NCBI GenBank assembly: GCA_025041195.1
Contig: JAKCFM010000001.1
Coordinates: forward strand, 2,480,001 to 2,544,000
Origin: Halobacteriales archaeon YIM A00013
GTDB taxonomy: Archaea > Halobacteriota > Halobacteria > Halobacteriales > Haloarculaceae
DNA length: 64,000 nt
Direction: 5' to 3'
Positions 24,951 through 34,525 of the stretch are shown here, piece after piece. Position 1 is the stretch's first letter; every line of letters starts with the position of its first letter. A program made the position numbers and the translations under genes. Below the pieces are notes generated by a model. The model made no database searches and was not told the DNA's origin. It saw only the letters and a program-made list of their open reading frames with translations.

Positions 24951-25380
24951 AAATCGTCGTCGATGCGAATGTAGTTATATCTGCTGCTATCACCTCTGGG
25001 CGCACTCGTGAGGTTCTTTGTCTCTCCGATGCTGTCTTTCTTGCTCCCCCAGAACTCGAACAAGAGGTCTCAGATTACACTCCATTGATCGCGGAAAAGT
25101 CGGGTCTCTCCCGGCCAGAAGTGGATAAAACGATAGACATTTTGTTTCAATCGATAGGTACTGTGTCATATTCCATTCCTTCGAAGGATATCAGAAAAGC
25201 AAGGAATGCAATTGGTAATGTTGATCCAAAAACGTTCCATATATTGCAACTGCAATCGCGGTCGATGGAGCCGCAATTTGGTCGGATGATTCCGATTTCG
25301 GCGAGCAAAGGGTCGTCCAATGGCATACCACCGCGGATATTTTGGATCTATTTGATGAAGGATTCCTCACTAATGATTAA
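24947..25380 (+). pseudogene. vapC: VapC-type PIN-domain ribonuclease, frameshifted
   Basis: The start MKIVVDANVVISAAITSGRTREVL, cited by its core VVDANVVISAAI, is a PIN domain with its first acidic residue. After VDPK the frame becomes nonsense, but the next frame continues perfectly with NVPYIATAIAV, the PIN acidic motif IWSDDSDF and TTADILDLF, ending at the TAA at 25378-25380. The break lies in the A5 run at 25228-25232: one extra A would restore a normal protein of about 144 residues ending in DEGFLTND. Either a genuine inactivating deletion, slippage-dependent expression, or a sequencing error in a homopolymer. The segment is visibly AT-richer than its neighbours. Confidence 0.85.
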
Positions 25381-25501
25381 ATATAGAAGTTGTCATGCTG
25401 CAAATAGTGTGATTTCAATGTGTTCATAATCATTCCTTGGTGGATTCCATTCCGAAAATCCGCTGGCCAAACTCTACGATCGGTCCTGACCCACTCATCG
25501 A

Positions 25502-26644
25502 TCACCTCGATTCGATGACAACCAGCACGCTGTCGGACCCACGTCGGTAGAGCAATCGACCGTCAACTGGGATGACCTGCGAGCCAACGCCAGCAACGGG
25601 CCAGTGGCGCAGTTGCTCGCCAGTGTAGAGATCCAGGAGGAAGATCCCGGTGTTTGCACCAGCACTGACTACCCGATCACCGACGATCACCGGACCGCTC
25701 TGGCTCACGCCCGTTCTGTGCGTCCACCGTTGCTTGCCGGTCGTGGTGTCGAATGCGATCGTTTGCTCGCCGTTGCCTGCAGCGACGATCACGGTGTTTG
25801 CACCAACCGCCGGCGATTCGTACACCCCTTGTTCGATTGGCTGTTCCCACTGTAGTGAGCCACCGTCAGTGTCGAGTGCGTACAGCGCCCCCGTTTTTGA
25901 GGGAGCGAATAGCGTCTCGCTACCGAGTGCAGGCGTGGCATACAGTGGCTCAAGCCCGTCGGTGTGCCAGAAGCGATCGCCGTGGTGGGTGATCGCCGTG
26001 ACTGCCCCCCGATCGTTGGCACCCGCAACTGCATAGACGCGCTCACCGACCGCAATTCCGTTTGCGTCCGCCGATTGCTCCCATCGTTTTTTGCCCGTAC
26101 CACCATCGATCGCAATCACGCGGCCAGTTTCACCCACGAAAACGGTCCCATCGTGGGCCACCGGCGAACCATTGATCGAGCCACTGTCCGTTCGCCACAG
26201 CTCCCTGCCGTCCGCAAGCGAGTACGCAACCGTCTCGTTGTGTGTGGACACGACCAGAGAATCACAGGTCACCACTGGACTGACCTCGGTCTCACCAGCC
26301 ATCTCGACCTCCCAGTACTGCTGGCCGGTGTTCAACGAGCGTGCGTCCACTCGATTCGACCCCGCAGTGTACACGACGCCATCCGTGACCACTGGCGGTG
26401 CGTTCGTCACGAAATTGGCGGACTGTGGCACGAACGCCTGTGCTGGTAACGATGTGTCAGGAACGTCTTGAGCGGAAAGCACACTCGTTCGAGCAGCGTC
26501 GAACCCACCCATCGGCCACGCACCGCTTGTTGGCTCACACCGTGAGCCGTCTCCGTTCAGCACCGAAAACGGCTGGGAACAGCCACTGATCAAAACTGCC
26601 GACCCCATCGCCAGCATCGATCGACGCGAGAACTGTCTGCTCAT
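25502..26644 (-). CDS. PQQ-type beta-propeller lipoprotein
   Basis: A 380-residue exported protein. The N-terminus MSRQFSRRSMLAMGSAVLISGC carries a twin-arginine motif (cited core SRRSMLAMGSA) and a lipobox ending in Cys, so it is probably exported by Tat and lipid-anchored, as is common in haloarchaea. The rest consists of repeated blades of the form GxVYAxDxxTGxxxW, for example GTVFVGETGRVIAIDGGTGKKRW (cited core VIAIDGGTGKKRW), the PQQ-binding-like eight-blade propeller family. No PQQ-dependent dehydrogenase residues can be assigned; a scaffold or binding role is likely. Divergent from the carotenoid oxygenase gene. Confidence 0.87.
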   Translation of the reverse strand: MSRQFSRRSMLAMGSAVLISGCSQPFSVLNGDGSRCEPTSGAWPMGGFDAARTSVLSAQDVPDTSLPAQAFVPQSANFVTNAPPVVTDGVVYTAGSNRVDARSLNTGQQYWEVEMAGETEVSPVVTCDSLVVSTHNETVAYSLADGRELWRTDSGSINGSPVAHDGTVFVGETGRVIAIDGGTGKKRWEQSADANGIAVGERVYAVAGANDRGAVTAITHHGDRFWHTDGLEPLYATPALGSETLFAPSKTGALYALDTDGGSLQWEQPIEQGVYESPAVGANTVIVAAGNGEQTIAFDTTTGKQRWTHRTGVSQSGPVIVGDRVVSAGANTGIFLLDLYTGEQLRHWPVAGVGSQVIPVDGRLLYRRGSDSVLVVIESR

Positions 26645-26749
26645 ACGGGAACCATTCCAATAGCCCCCCAATATCTATTTCCGTCCATTATTATTCTATA
26701 TCTTGTTCCTCACAATATATTTTATATGATTATAGAATGAATATATTGT
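26645..26749. promoter_or_regulatory. AT-rich divergent promoter region
   Basis: A 105-bp AT-rich stretch between the divergent PQQ-propeller and carotenoid-oxygenase genes. It holds several TATA-like sequences (ATATATTTTATATG near 26715 and GAATATATTG near 26740), so each gene has a candidate basal promoter. No clear operator was found. Confidence 0.45.
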
Positions 26750-28183
26750 ATGGGCACGGAGAATCGGATTGCTTCCCGTGAGTCGTCTCACGCGATCGGA
26801 TTCCGATCCGTTACTCCCGAGCAGTACGAGCAAACGCTCACGGCCGAGGGGACGATTCCATCGTGGCTCACCGGGACCTATGTCGTGAACGGGCCGGCGA
26901 AGTTCGAGGCGGGTGATCGCTCGCTCAGTCACTGGTTCGACGGCTTCGGGATGCTTCACCGGTTTCAGTTCGACGGCGACCACGTCCACTACCGCCGCCG
27001 ATTCGTCGAGAGCGGTGCGTACACTCACGCACGCGATACCGACACGCTCGGCTACCGGGAGTTCGCCACCGATCCCTCTGAGAGCTGTTTCGATCGTGCG
27101 GTCTCGCTGCTCGCGCCGCCGTCGGTGACCGACAACGCAAATGGCCCACTCGTCCGCTATGGCGACCGCCACGTTGTGACGGCAGAATCGCCCGGTGCGA
27201 TAGAATTCGACCCGGAAACGCTCGCCACTGTCGATCGGATCACGTTCGATGACGACCTCGCCGGCCAGATTTCGTGTGCCCATCCCCAGTACGATCCACT
27301 CACCGACGAGACGATCTCCGTCTTGACTCGAATTGCACGACAGAGCAGCTACACCGTCGTCCGGATAGCCGATGGCGAGCGAGAGCCGATCTCCTCAATC
27401 GCGGTCGATCGCCCCTGCTATATGCACAGCTTCGCGCTCACGCCGACATACGTTGTGCTGGTGGAGTTTCCGTACGTGGTGAATCCGTTCACCTTTCGAC
27501 TCAGCGACCGGTCATTCATCGAGCAGTTCGACTGGCGACCGGAACGAGGGACACGGCTGCTGGTGTTTGATCGTTCCTCTGGTCGGTTGCTCGCACAGCC
27601 ACGGATGGACGCCTTCTTCGCGCTTCACCACGTCAACGCGTTCGAGCAATCGGACGAGCTGTTGCTGGATCTGCTCACCTATTCCACCCCCGAGATCGTG
27701 GAAGCGTTCTCGCTCGATTCGATCAGAACCGATCGGTCGTCGCTCCCATCGGGCCGGCTCCGACGGCTTCGGCTCACGATTGATGACTGGGCAGTCTCCT
27801 CGCGATCGCTCGCCGCACACCCGCTCGAACGCCCTGAGATTGTCGGCCACCGACGGACGCAACCCTATCAGTTCGTCTACGGCGTTGGCAAACGCGACAC
27901 TGGGTCGTTCTACGATCGACTGTTGAAAGTCGAAACGACCGGTAGCACGACCTGCTGGCACGAACCAGCCACATTCCCTGGTGAACCGACGGCAGTCCCT
28001 GCACCAGCCCCTGGCTCCGAAGACGACGGCGTGATCCTCTCGCTCGTTCTCGATGGGAGTGACGAGCGGTCGTTCGTGCTCGTTCTCGACGGAGAAACGT
28101 TCACAGAACTGGCACGAATGCCGCTGGATCACCCGATACCGTATCCGAGACACGGCCAGTACTACTCGACGGACGAGTGCTGA
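26750..28183 (+). CDS. Carotenoid oxygenase (RPE65/CCD family)
   Basis: A 477-residue seven-bladed iron(II) dioxygenase that cleaves carotenoids. The four His iron ligands can be placed: CAHPQYD, YMHSFALT, LHHVNAFEQ and the C-terminal PRHGQYY. N-terminal landmarks VNGPAKFEAGDRSLSHWFDG, cited by its core LSHWFDGFGMLHRF, are also typical. It could produce retinal or apocarotenoids; in haloarchaea retinal for rhodopsins is usually made by Brp/Blh, so this may act on bacterioruberin-type or other carotenoids. No rhodopsin or carotenoid gene is adjacent. Confidence 0.9.
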   Translation: MGTENRIASRESSHAIGFRSVTPEQYEQTLTAEGTIPSWLTGTYVVNGPAKFEAGDRSLSHWFDGFGMLHRFQFDGDHVHYRRRFVESGAYTHARDTDTLGYREFATDPSESCFDRAVSLLAPPSVTDNANGPLVRYGDRHVVTAESPGAIEFDPETLATVDRITFDDDLAGQISCAHPQYDPLTDETISVLTRIARQSSYTVVRIADGEREPISSIAVDRPCYMHSFALTPTYVVLVEFPYVVNPFTFRLSDRSFIEQFDWRPERGTRLLVFDRSSGRLLAQPRMDAFFALHHVNAFEQSDELLLDLLTYSTPEIVEAFSLDSIRTDRSSLPSGRLRRLRLTIDDWAVSSRSLAAHPLERPEIVGHRRTQPYQFVYGVGKRDTGSFYDRLLKVETTGSTTCWHEPATFPGEPTAVPAPAPGSEDDGVILSLVLDGSDERSFVLVLDGETFTELARMPLDHPIPYPRHGQYYSTDEC

Positions 28184-28194
28184 TCGAGAATCGA

Positions 28195-28608
28195 TCACGA
28201 ACAGGCTTCGCTCAGTGATTCGCGGTGGACCTCCTTGAAGATCGCATCGCCGCCACTGTCGACTTTGAGTTGCGTGCTGAACCATTTGAGATCCGCACTG
28301 TCAGTCTGTGGAACAGCATACGCCGGCACGACCGCAACGTGTGTTCGCTGGTTCGTCGTCACCGGAAATCGCTTGAGTACGTCACCAGCGTCGCTGTCAC
28401 ACTCAGTGGAGGTGACGATCTGTACCTCGCCCGTCGTTGGTTGGTCATTCGTCCAGGCGATCGCTGCGTGGGTGTCATTAATCCGCTCGGTCGTCACCTC
28501 CGGCTCGCTCACCCCCGAAAGGGCATCGATTCCAGTGGTGCCCAGCCACAGCACTGCGACGATCCCAATGGCAATGAACGACCCAACCAACACACTTCTC
28601 CGTTCCAT
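28195..28608 (-). CDS. Membrane-anchored hypothetical protein
   Basis: A 137-residue protein starting MERRSVLVGSFIAIGIVAVL, one N-terminal membrane helix or uncleaved signal anchor (residues 6-27), followed by an extracytoplasmic acidic domain resembling a fibronectin-type strand pattern (TTERINDTHAAIAWTND, VQIVTSTECDSD). Two cysteines (near 82 and 136) could form a disulfide. Start at 28608 is preferred to one seven codons upstream. Function unknown. Confidence 0.68.
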   Translation of the reverse strand: MERRSVLVGSFIAIGIVAVLWLGTTGIDALSGVSEPEVTTERINDTHAAIAWTNDQPTTGEVQIVTSTECDSDAGDVLKRFPVTTNQRTHVAVVPAYAVPQTDSADLKWFSTQLKVDSGGDAIFKEVHRESLSEACS

Positions 28609-28657
28609 ATCACACCAATGCCATCTCATTGCAAATTATTTGTGGGTGACTCGTCGG

Positions 28658-29269
28658 TCACCATTCGATCCGGTAGGCCTCGGCGTCGATCGTTCGGGTT
28701 CCTTCGGCGTGGAATTCAAAGCTGTGTGTCAGATCGAACGCAAGCGAGAACGCGTGCGTGATCGTGCCGCCGTGATCGCCAACGAACGCCGTGAGAAACT
28801 CCTGGCTGCCAGCGTTGTGGATCGAGTACGAAACGGCTCCGATCTCGGCTGCTGTTCGCAAAAACGGGCGATCAGCGTGCACGTTCGTCTTCTGTGCGCC
28901 AAACGGGGGATTCATCACGACCGTCACGCCACCGCAGTCGATGGGTGGCGAGCTGACGTCGCCCTGAATCCACTGTGGTGAGTGGGTGAGCGACAGTTGA
29001 CGTGCATTGCGCTGTGCGACGACCAGTGCGTCTCGGTCGCGTTCGATACCGAGCACAGATTTCGCCCCTGCGAGCACTGACCCGAGCGCGAGCACGCCGG
29101 TTCCACAGCCTAGATCGACGACCGGTCGATCGAGGTCGTCATAGAGCGTGGCGAGATGACAGAGATGGGCCGCGACGTCGCTCGGCGTTCGATACTGCTC
29201 AAGCGACGCCGACGGAGCGTCAAAGCCCGCAAGCTGAGAAAGTTCCCGTTCGAGCTGCGACCGTCGCAT
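28658..29269 (-). CDS. METTL5/HemK-like RNA or protein methyltransferase
   Basis: A 203-residue Rossmann-fold SAM-dependent methyltransferase. Motif I is VVDLGCGTGVLALGSVLAGA (cited core DLGCGTGVLALG), motif II GIERDRDAL, and the catalytic N-P-P-F tetrapeptide is in VVMNPPFGAQK, which indicates N-methylation of a base or glutamine. The N-terminal LEQYRTPSDVAAHL is typical of the archaeal METTL5-like group that modifies rRNA adenine. The exact target is inferred. Possible transcriptional unit with dph2, which starts upstream at 30353 and ends at 29307. Confidence 0.88.
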   Translation of the reverse strand: MRRSQLERELSQLAGFDAPSASLEQYRTPSDVAAHLCHLATLYDDLDRPVVDLGCGTGVLALGSVLAGAKSVLGIERDRDALVVAQRNARQLSLTHSPQWIQGDVSSPPIDCGGVTVVMNPPFGAQKTNVHADRPFLRTAAEIGAVSYSIHNAGSQEFLTAFVGDHGGTITHAFSLAFDLTHSFEFHAEGTRTIDAEAYRIEW

Positions 29270-29306
29270 GGATCGCCTACGCGTGGTGTGCAGAAAACGC
29301 CGGCGG

Positions 29307-30353
29307 TCACCACGTTCCGTGGAACGTATCGAATGAGAGCGACTCTAATGGCTCGTTGCCGACGGCGATCTCGTACTCGCCGGGGGTGAGCATCGGTTTG
29401 TGGAATCGTGGGCCATCATCGGTGGTGATCCGCGGACAGCCGGTGTTCACGAACGCATCCATGTCGAAGTTTCGGAGCCGATCGGGTGTCACCTCGTCCA
29501 TGGTGATCAGATACGCGTTGTCGTTGTTCTCGACGATATCGGTCGCCACATCCCAGCGCCCCTGGCCGATTTTCGTACAGAAGATCACGCCCCAGCGCTC
29601 CGCGTCCATTGCTCGATGGACCGCACCGAACCGCTGTTTCATGAACTGCTCGGTGTCGGCGATGGTGACCACGTTGTTCACTGGATCGGCAATGACGACG
29701 CGTTTGTCGGGATGCTCCATGGCGAGTCCCAGCGGGTGGAACTTGCCGCCGCCAACGTAGAGAATCTGCTCGGCATCGATGTCGGCGCTGGCGTAGTTAC
29801 AGCCCAGCACCTGCCCTTCGTGGGTGAGTCGCTCGTCTCCACGACGCGTGTGGACGGTGTAGCCCTGCGATTCGAGCCACGAGCGCATCTCATCGAACAG
29901 ATTCATGTGCTGGGCTGTCGTCACCAGCCCCACATCCGTTTCGGGCAGCTCGTCGATCGCCTCCGTCATGATCGGCTCGACATCGACGTTGGAAAAGAGC
30001 GGCACGTAGATGATCTTCTCCGATTCTTTCATCGGCGAGTGCCCAAAGTGGACGAACACGTCCGTGCGACGCATTAGATACGTGTCGAGATCGCACGCAC
30101 CGTAACAGGGCTGCCCGGAGATCATCACTGTGACGTCATCATCGAGTAACGTCCGAAGATCGTCGGCAACGGCCGGCCCACGCCGTTTCAACCCTTCAGG
30201 AAACTGTAATCCGACGGTTGCTGCCTCGCGTTCTTCGACTGCGCTGACAATCCGGTCGAGTTCGTAATCCCATTCGCGGTCGTGTTTCAACGAGAGGCCC
30301 GTTCGCGTGAGGTCGCCCTCGGTCGGATTCGATTCTGGCGATCCATGACTCAT
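29307..30353 (-). CDS. dph2: Diphthamide synthase subunit Dph2
   Basis: A 348-residue [4Fe-4S] radical-SAM-like enzyme that transfers the 3-amino-3-carboxypropyl group of SAM to a histidine of elongation factor 2, the first step of diphthamide synthesis. The three cluster cysteines are in GQPCYGACD, VLGCNYAS and NTGCPRI. The archaeal homodimeric form is single-gene, as here. The ATG at 30353 is used; upstream sequence in frame is antisense to the C-terminus of the neighbouring gene and is not conserved. It works in the same pathway as dph6 at 14013. Confidence 0.94.
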   Translation of the reverse strand: MSHGSPESNPTEGDLTRTGLSLKHDREWDYELDRIVSAVEEREAATVGLQFPEGLKRRGPAVADDLRTLLDDDVTVMISGQPCYGACDLDTYLMRRTDVFVHFGHSPMKESEKIIYVPLFSNVDVEPIMTEAIDELPETDVGLVTTAQHMNLFDEMRSWLESQGYTVHTRRGDERLTHEGQVLGCNYASADIDAEQILYVGGGKFHPLGLAMEHPDKRVVIADPVNNVVTIADTEQFMKQRFGAVHRAMDAERWGVIFCTKIGQGRWDVATDIVENNDNAYLITMDEVTPDRLRNFDMDAFVNTGCPRITTDDGPRFHKPMLTPGEYEIAVGNEPLESLSFDTFHGTW

Positions 30354-30394
30354 TGTCAAATGCAGTGGATCGGGGCGGATAACCGGTGTGGTTC

Positions 30395-32968
30395 CTACTC
30401 GATCGGTTCGACGATGCCGCGTTCCCCGTCGATCCGGACACGGTCGCCGGTTTCGAGTCGGTCTGGCGCGTCGGCAACGGATGCCACTGCCGGCAGGCCA
30501 TACTCTCGTGCGACCAGCGCACCATGACTGAGCTGCCCACCAACCGCCACCACCAGCCCGCTCGCGTTCACGAACAGCGGCGTCCAGCCCGGACCACACG
30601 CTGGTGCGACGAGAATTTCACCCGGTTCGATCGTCTCCGCGCTGGGGTCGGTGATCACCCGGACGCGCCCCTCGACGATTCCGTCGGAGACGCCCACGCC
30701 AACTAGCGCATCAGCAGGAACGTCGTCGCGCTCGATTGCTCCCATGATTGTTTCGCCATCACTGAGTATCACGGGCGGCGGTGTCAGTTGTTTGTGGCGA
30801 TCAAACGCCCGCCGCCGGTCGCTGATCGACGCATCGATTGGTGTGCCATCGAGTGCTCGTTGCAGTTCGTCGGGCTGCAACAACCAGACATCGTCCGGAT
30901 TTTCGAGCGTCCCCTCCCGTGTGAGCCGGTTGCCAGCCTCTGTAAACGTGTCGTGGGCCACGTCTAGCAGCCGTGCGACGCCGTGTTTGGGGAGCTCTCG
31001 CGTCTGGATAGCGCCGCGATACGTGGTGATCGCACGAGCCAGTAGCCACCGTCGGAGTGGACCACCGGTTCGTGCTTCGAGCAGCGTCTGTGCACGGTCG
31101 GCCGCGTTCTGGAGCGCCCCAATCCGCTGGTCATGGTCCTGTTCCTCGTCAATTCGTGCGCGAATCGTCGCCAACAACGGCTCCGGATCGTCCTTCCATC
31201 GTGGATTGCTGATGTCGAACTCACCGGTTGCACGGTGGCCATACTCCGTGAGGATTGCCTCGAACGCCTCAGTAAACGCTGGTCCGCCTGGTTTCGTTTC
31301 GAGTTCGTCTAGCGTGGCACCACGTTCGAGTGCAGCAGCCAGTTCTGGGTACTCGGCAGCGATCGACGCACACGCCGCAAGCTCGCCCGTGAGCGTGGTG
31401 ATCAACTCTTCCGGAAATCCACGACCGACGTCGTTCACCGCCGCGCTCGCTTCGGGATCATCTCCGAACCGATAGGTGAGCCACCGATCGATCGCGATGG
31501 CGGCGTAGAGCGAGCCGACCGGTGGATAGTCGAAGCTCGTTTCGCTGCCCCCGAGGACGGCATTCACGCGCGCTTGAAGCGATTCGTGGGCCGTCATCTG
31601 ACGGGCCAGCTCAGCACCCCACTCGTTCCACCGGGCGTGTTCGTCGGCCGGCGGCCTGGGCGTTCTGATGAGCGCACTGACAAAATCGCCAAAGAGCGAG
31701 CTCCACATCGGAACGAACGCCGTTGCGAGCTCTCCTAGTTGCCCGAGCGACCCGCGTGACAACCGCACGGTTGGGCGATCAGCGCTCGTTCGAAGCTCCG
31801 ACAGCGCCGCACCGATCGAGCCGTTGATCGAGCCGAACATGCGTTCGATCAGCGGCCAGCCTCCCGGCAGCGACAGCATCGCGGTAACGTCGATGTACAG
31901 CCGACCACCGGCTGTTACGAGTAACTGATCTGCATCCGGACTCACCATCGAGCGAGCGGTTTCGATCCAGAACGCCGTCGCGAGCGGTGGCATGGCTGCA
32001 GCGTACGCCTGGCCGTGGCCGACGCTGATGTAGATGTGCCGTTGGTCGTCAGCCGGCTGGGGTGTGGGTCGGGGATACAGCGTGGTGATCGGTCTGGCCT
32101 GGAGGATGACCGGCGTCCCTGCATCGATCGCCCACTCGATGTCCTGGGCCGTCCCCAACGCTGCCTCGATCCGTTTTCCCAGCCCGACGAGCTCGTCGAC
32201 CGCAGCGGGCGACAGAAGCTGTTCGTCGCCTGCAGCAGCATACTCCACGATGCTATTCGTTCGCAGATCGTACCGCAGCGTGTCTGTCGGTTCTGAGCCA
32301 GCAACGACGGTTTCGAGCCCGGATGCGGCCTCGATCACGGCGGTTGACCGCGACCCACTCTGTGGATCGGCGGTGAACAGCACCCCTGCGCTTTCTGGAT
32401 GGATCTGTTGTTGTATGAGGACGGCCATCGCAATCTCGCTGTGATCGATAGCTTGTTCGAGTCTGTAGCTGACCGCTCGATCTGTGAACAGACTTGCCAG
32501 ACAGTCTCGAACACGGTCGAACACGTCGGCCCGGTCTACGTCGAGATACGTCTCGTACTGGCCGGCAAACGACTGTCCAGGAAGGTCTTCGGCCGTGCCA
32601 CTCGATCTGACGGCGTACGTTTCGCCTGGAACGGCCGAGAGCGCGTCGTCGATGTCGGAGCGGAGCGACTCGGGAAGCGATTGCTCACGAATCAGTCCGC
32701 GACACCGTTTGGCGTGCGTTGTGATTGCCTCCGATTCGTCGGGGTCGCAGCTATTGAGGCGGTCGAGTTCCTCGTTGAGCTGCACACGAACCGTCTCAGT
32801 GTACCAGCGCGTCGTCACACAGATTGCTGGCGGAACGAAAATCCCAGCATCGAGCAACTGCGACAGTGTCGCTGCCTTCCCACCGACGGCCGCCGTTGAC
32901 AGGCGATCGGCTGGCGCGTTGGCGAGTAAAACGACGTATGGGTTCGAACCGCCGGTGTCGGACGACAT
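30395..32968 (-). CDS. Rifampin-phosphotransferase-like / PEP-synthase-like enzyme
   Basis: An 857-residue protein with the three-part layout of rifampin phosphotransferases: N-terminal ATP-grasp domain (AVGGKAATLSQLLDAG, YAVRSSGTAEDLPGQSFAG, cited cores GGKAATLSQ and RSSGTAEDLPG; QDIEWAID), a long variable middle region (about 330-720) and a C-terminal phosphohistidine swivel domain with GGQLSHGALVARE, whose His is the phospho-carrier. PEP synthase itself has a C-terminal PEP-binding barrel that is missing here, so a phosphotransferase acting on a small molecule bound by the middle domain is more likely. Whether rifampin or a natural polyketide is the substrate is unknown. An MFS transporter gene lies 50 bp upstream on the same strand. 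Confidence 0.85.
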   Translation of the reverse strand: MSSDTGGSNPYVVLLANAPADRLSTAAVGGKAATLSQLLDAGIFVPPAICVTTRWYTETVRVQLNEELDRLNSCDPDESEAITTHAKRCRGLIREQSLPESLRSDIDDALSAVPGETYAVRSSGTAEDLPGQSFAGQYETYLDVDRADVFDRVRDCLASLFTDRAVSYRLEQAIDHSEIAMAVLIQQQIHPESAGVLFTADPQSGSRSTAVIEAASGLETVVAGSEPTDTLRYDLRTNSIVEYAAAGDEQLLSPAAVDELVGLGKRIEAALGTAQDIEWAIDAGTPVILQARPITTLYPRPTPQPADDQRHIYISVGHGQAYAAAMPPLATAFWIETARSMVSPDADQLLVTAGGRLYIDVTAMLSLPGGWPLIERMFGSINGSIGAALSELRTSADRPTVRLSRGSLGQLGELATAFVPMWSSLFGDFVSALIRTPRPPADEHARWNEWGAELARQMTAHESLQARVNAVLGGSETSFDYPPVGSLYAAIAIDRWLTYRFGDDPEASAAVNDVGRGFPEELITTLTGELAACASIAAEYPELAAALERGATLDELETKPGGPAFTEAFEAILTEYGHRATGEFDISNPRWKDDPEPLLATIRARIDEEQDHDQRIGALQNAADRAQTLLEARTGGPLRRWLLARAITTYRGAIQTRELPKHGVARLLDVAHDTFTEAGNRLTREGTLENPDDVWLLQPDELQRALDGTPIDASISDRRRAFDRHKQLTPPPVILSDGETIMGAIERDDVPADALVGVGVSDGIVEGRVRVITDPSAETIEPGEILVAPACGPGWTPLFVNASGLVVAVGGQLSHGALVAREYGLPAVASVADAPDRLETGDRVRIDGERGIVEPIE

Positions 32969-33018
32969 GGGTGTTAGATATACTCTGCCAGTTGCCATCA
33001 TGATTGGGGCGCTCGCAG

Positions 33019-34215
33019 TCAATGTGTCTCAGTTTCAGTGGGGAGTTCCGTTCTGACCGGACTGGTTGTCAGCCAGAGTAGCCCACAGATCGCTGTGGCC
33101 ACGAGACCAGCCACTGTGAGCGCATCGATGACGCCGAGTCGGTTGACGAGCAGGCCCCCGCCAACGTTTGCGGTGCTTGCTGCGATCGAGAACACCATCG
33201 ACGCGCCCGACAGAATCGTCGCCCGTCCAACATTGCCGATTCGATCGTTGAGATACTGGTTCTGCAGCGGTGTGAGCAGCGTTCTGAGCGACCGGCTCAG
33301 GAACAACACGCCTACGATCGCCACTGGTGTGACTGCGGGAAGGAGATAACTCCCCGCAATCACTGGCAGCACCAGCCAGAAGACACCATGAATTCCAAAG
33401 CGGTGCTGGAACCAGTCGGTTCCCCCCGCGACAACCGCAGAAACGAGTTTGAAACCCGCATACAGGAGCCCAATCTGGGCTACCGGTACACCGACTGCCA
33501 GCGCAGCGGGCTGTTCAAACGTTCTGGTCATCGAGGCCAGCGCATAGATCACCGCGGCGTACACCACGAACCATCGGATCGCCGCCCGACCGAGCTGCAT
33601 TCGAAGCGTCGACACTGCTCGCCGAACAGTGAACGGCTCAGATGCTGGGGCCGTCTCTCCGGGCTCAGGAAGCGATCGCAACACTGGAATGCCGATCCCA
33701 ACCAGGAGCGCATTCGCAAGAAACGGAATCAGCCAGTCGATGGCGGCGAGATAGCCGCTCAGAGCTGCCGTCACGGCTGACGTTCCAAGCATCAACGCGC
33801 GTGCGCGGCCCGCAATCGCCCCGAACCGATCAGTCGACTCTTCGCGAGCGAGCAGTTCGTACAACAACGCATCGCTCGTCCCCGAGGCCATCGTCCAGCC
33901 GATTGCCCAGACGAATTGCAACGCCATGTAGCCGATCGGCGTCTCGATCCAGACGTACGACAGCAGCGCCACCACAGAGATGAGCTTTCCACAGATCAAC
34001 GAGTTTCGGCGACCGAGCCGATCCCCAACGTAGCCCGTCGGAATCTCAGCTCCCACCATTCCGATGGTGAACGCAGCCTGTATCATCCCGAGCGCGAATC
34101 CATCAAATCCACGGACCTCAAGCAAATACACCGTCCCCACAGGAAGGTAGAAGCCGAACGATCGAGTGACGCTGTACAGGTAGTACCGACCAATCGGAGT
34201 CCGCACGGATAGCAC
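33019..34215 (-). CDS. Major facilitator superfamily transporter
   Basis: A 398-residue 12-helix transporter. The MFS loop 2-3 motif is GYVGDRLGRRNS (canonical G-x-x-x-D-R-x-G-R-R), and hydrophobic segments cover the chain evenly. Start is a GTG at 34215. It precedes the rifampin-phosphotransferase-like gene with a 50-bp gap and is probably in the same transcript; together they could export or detoxify a compound. Substrate unknown. Confidence 0.87.
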   Translation of the reverse strand: MLSVRTPIGRYYLYSVTRSFGFYLPVGTVYLLEVRGFDGFALGMIQAAFTIGMVGAEIPTGYVGDRLGRRNSLICGKLISVVALLSYVWIETPIGYMALQFVWAIGWTMASGTSDALLYELLAREESTDRFGAIAGRARALMLGTSAVTAALSGYLAAIDWLIPFLANALLVGIGIPVLRSLPEPGETAPASEPFTVRRAVSTLRMQLGRAAIRWFVVYAAVIYALASMTRTFEQPAALAVGVPVAQIGLLYAGFKLVSAVVAGGTDWFQHRFGIHGVFWLVLPVIAGSYLLPAVTPVAIVGVLFLSRSLRTLLTPLQNQYLNDRIGNVGRATILSGASMVFSIAASTANVGGGLLVNRLGVIDALTVAGLVATAICGLLWLTTSPVRTELPTETETH

Positions 34216-34525
34216 TACCTCGTGGTATCATCTCCAAAACCAAATATCGTCCCTGAATTACATTCCTGCAACGTAGCAAATATTTTTCTCCCAAGAAAGC
34301 AACCAGTCAGCACAGCAATATAATTGTATAATAAATCTGTGGTGATGGATCAATATTCATTGATTGTGTCTCCTTTGTTCCGTAACATAGTACTAAAACG
34401 ATGATATCATCCCTGCTATATACTGCTGTTTGGTATCTATCAGCACATAATTCATTGTATCACAATTGTTCGTGGTAGATATGTCAGTGAAAAGATTCAT
34501 TTCGAAGTAGTACCTGATTCAGTTA
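34216..34525. other. 310-bp AT-rich intergenic region
   Basis: No coding frame is supported. The stretch is strikingly AT-rich between two divergent genes (the MFS transporter and the membrane glycosyltransferase) and contains several TATA-like runs (ATATAATTGTATAATAAAT near 34320, CTATATACTG near 34418). It probably holds both promoters. No repeat or palindrome stood out. Confidence 0.5.
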
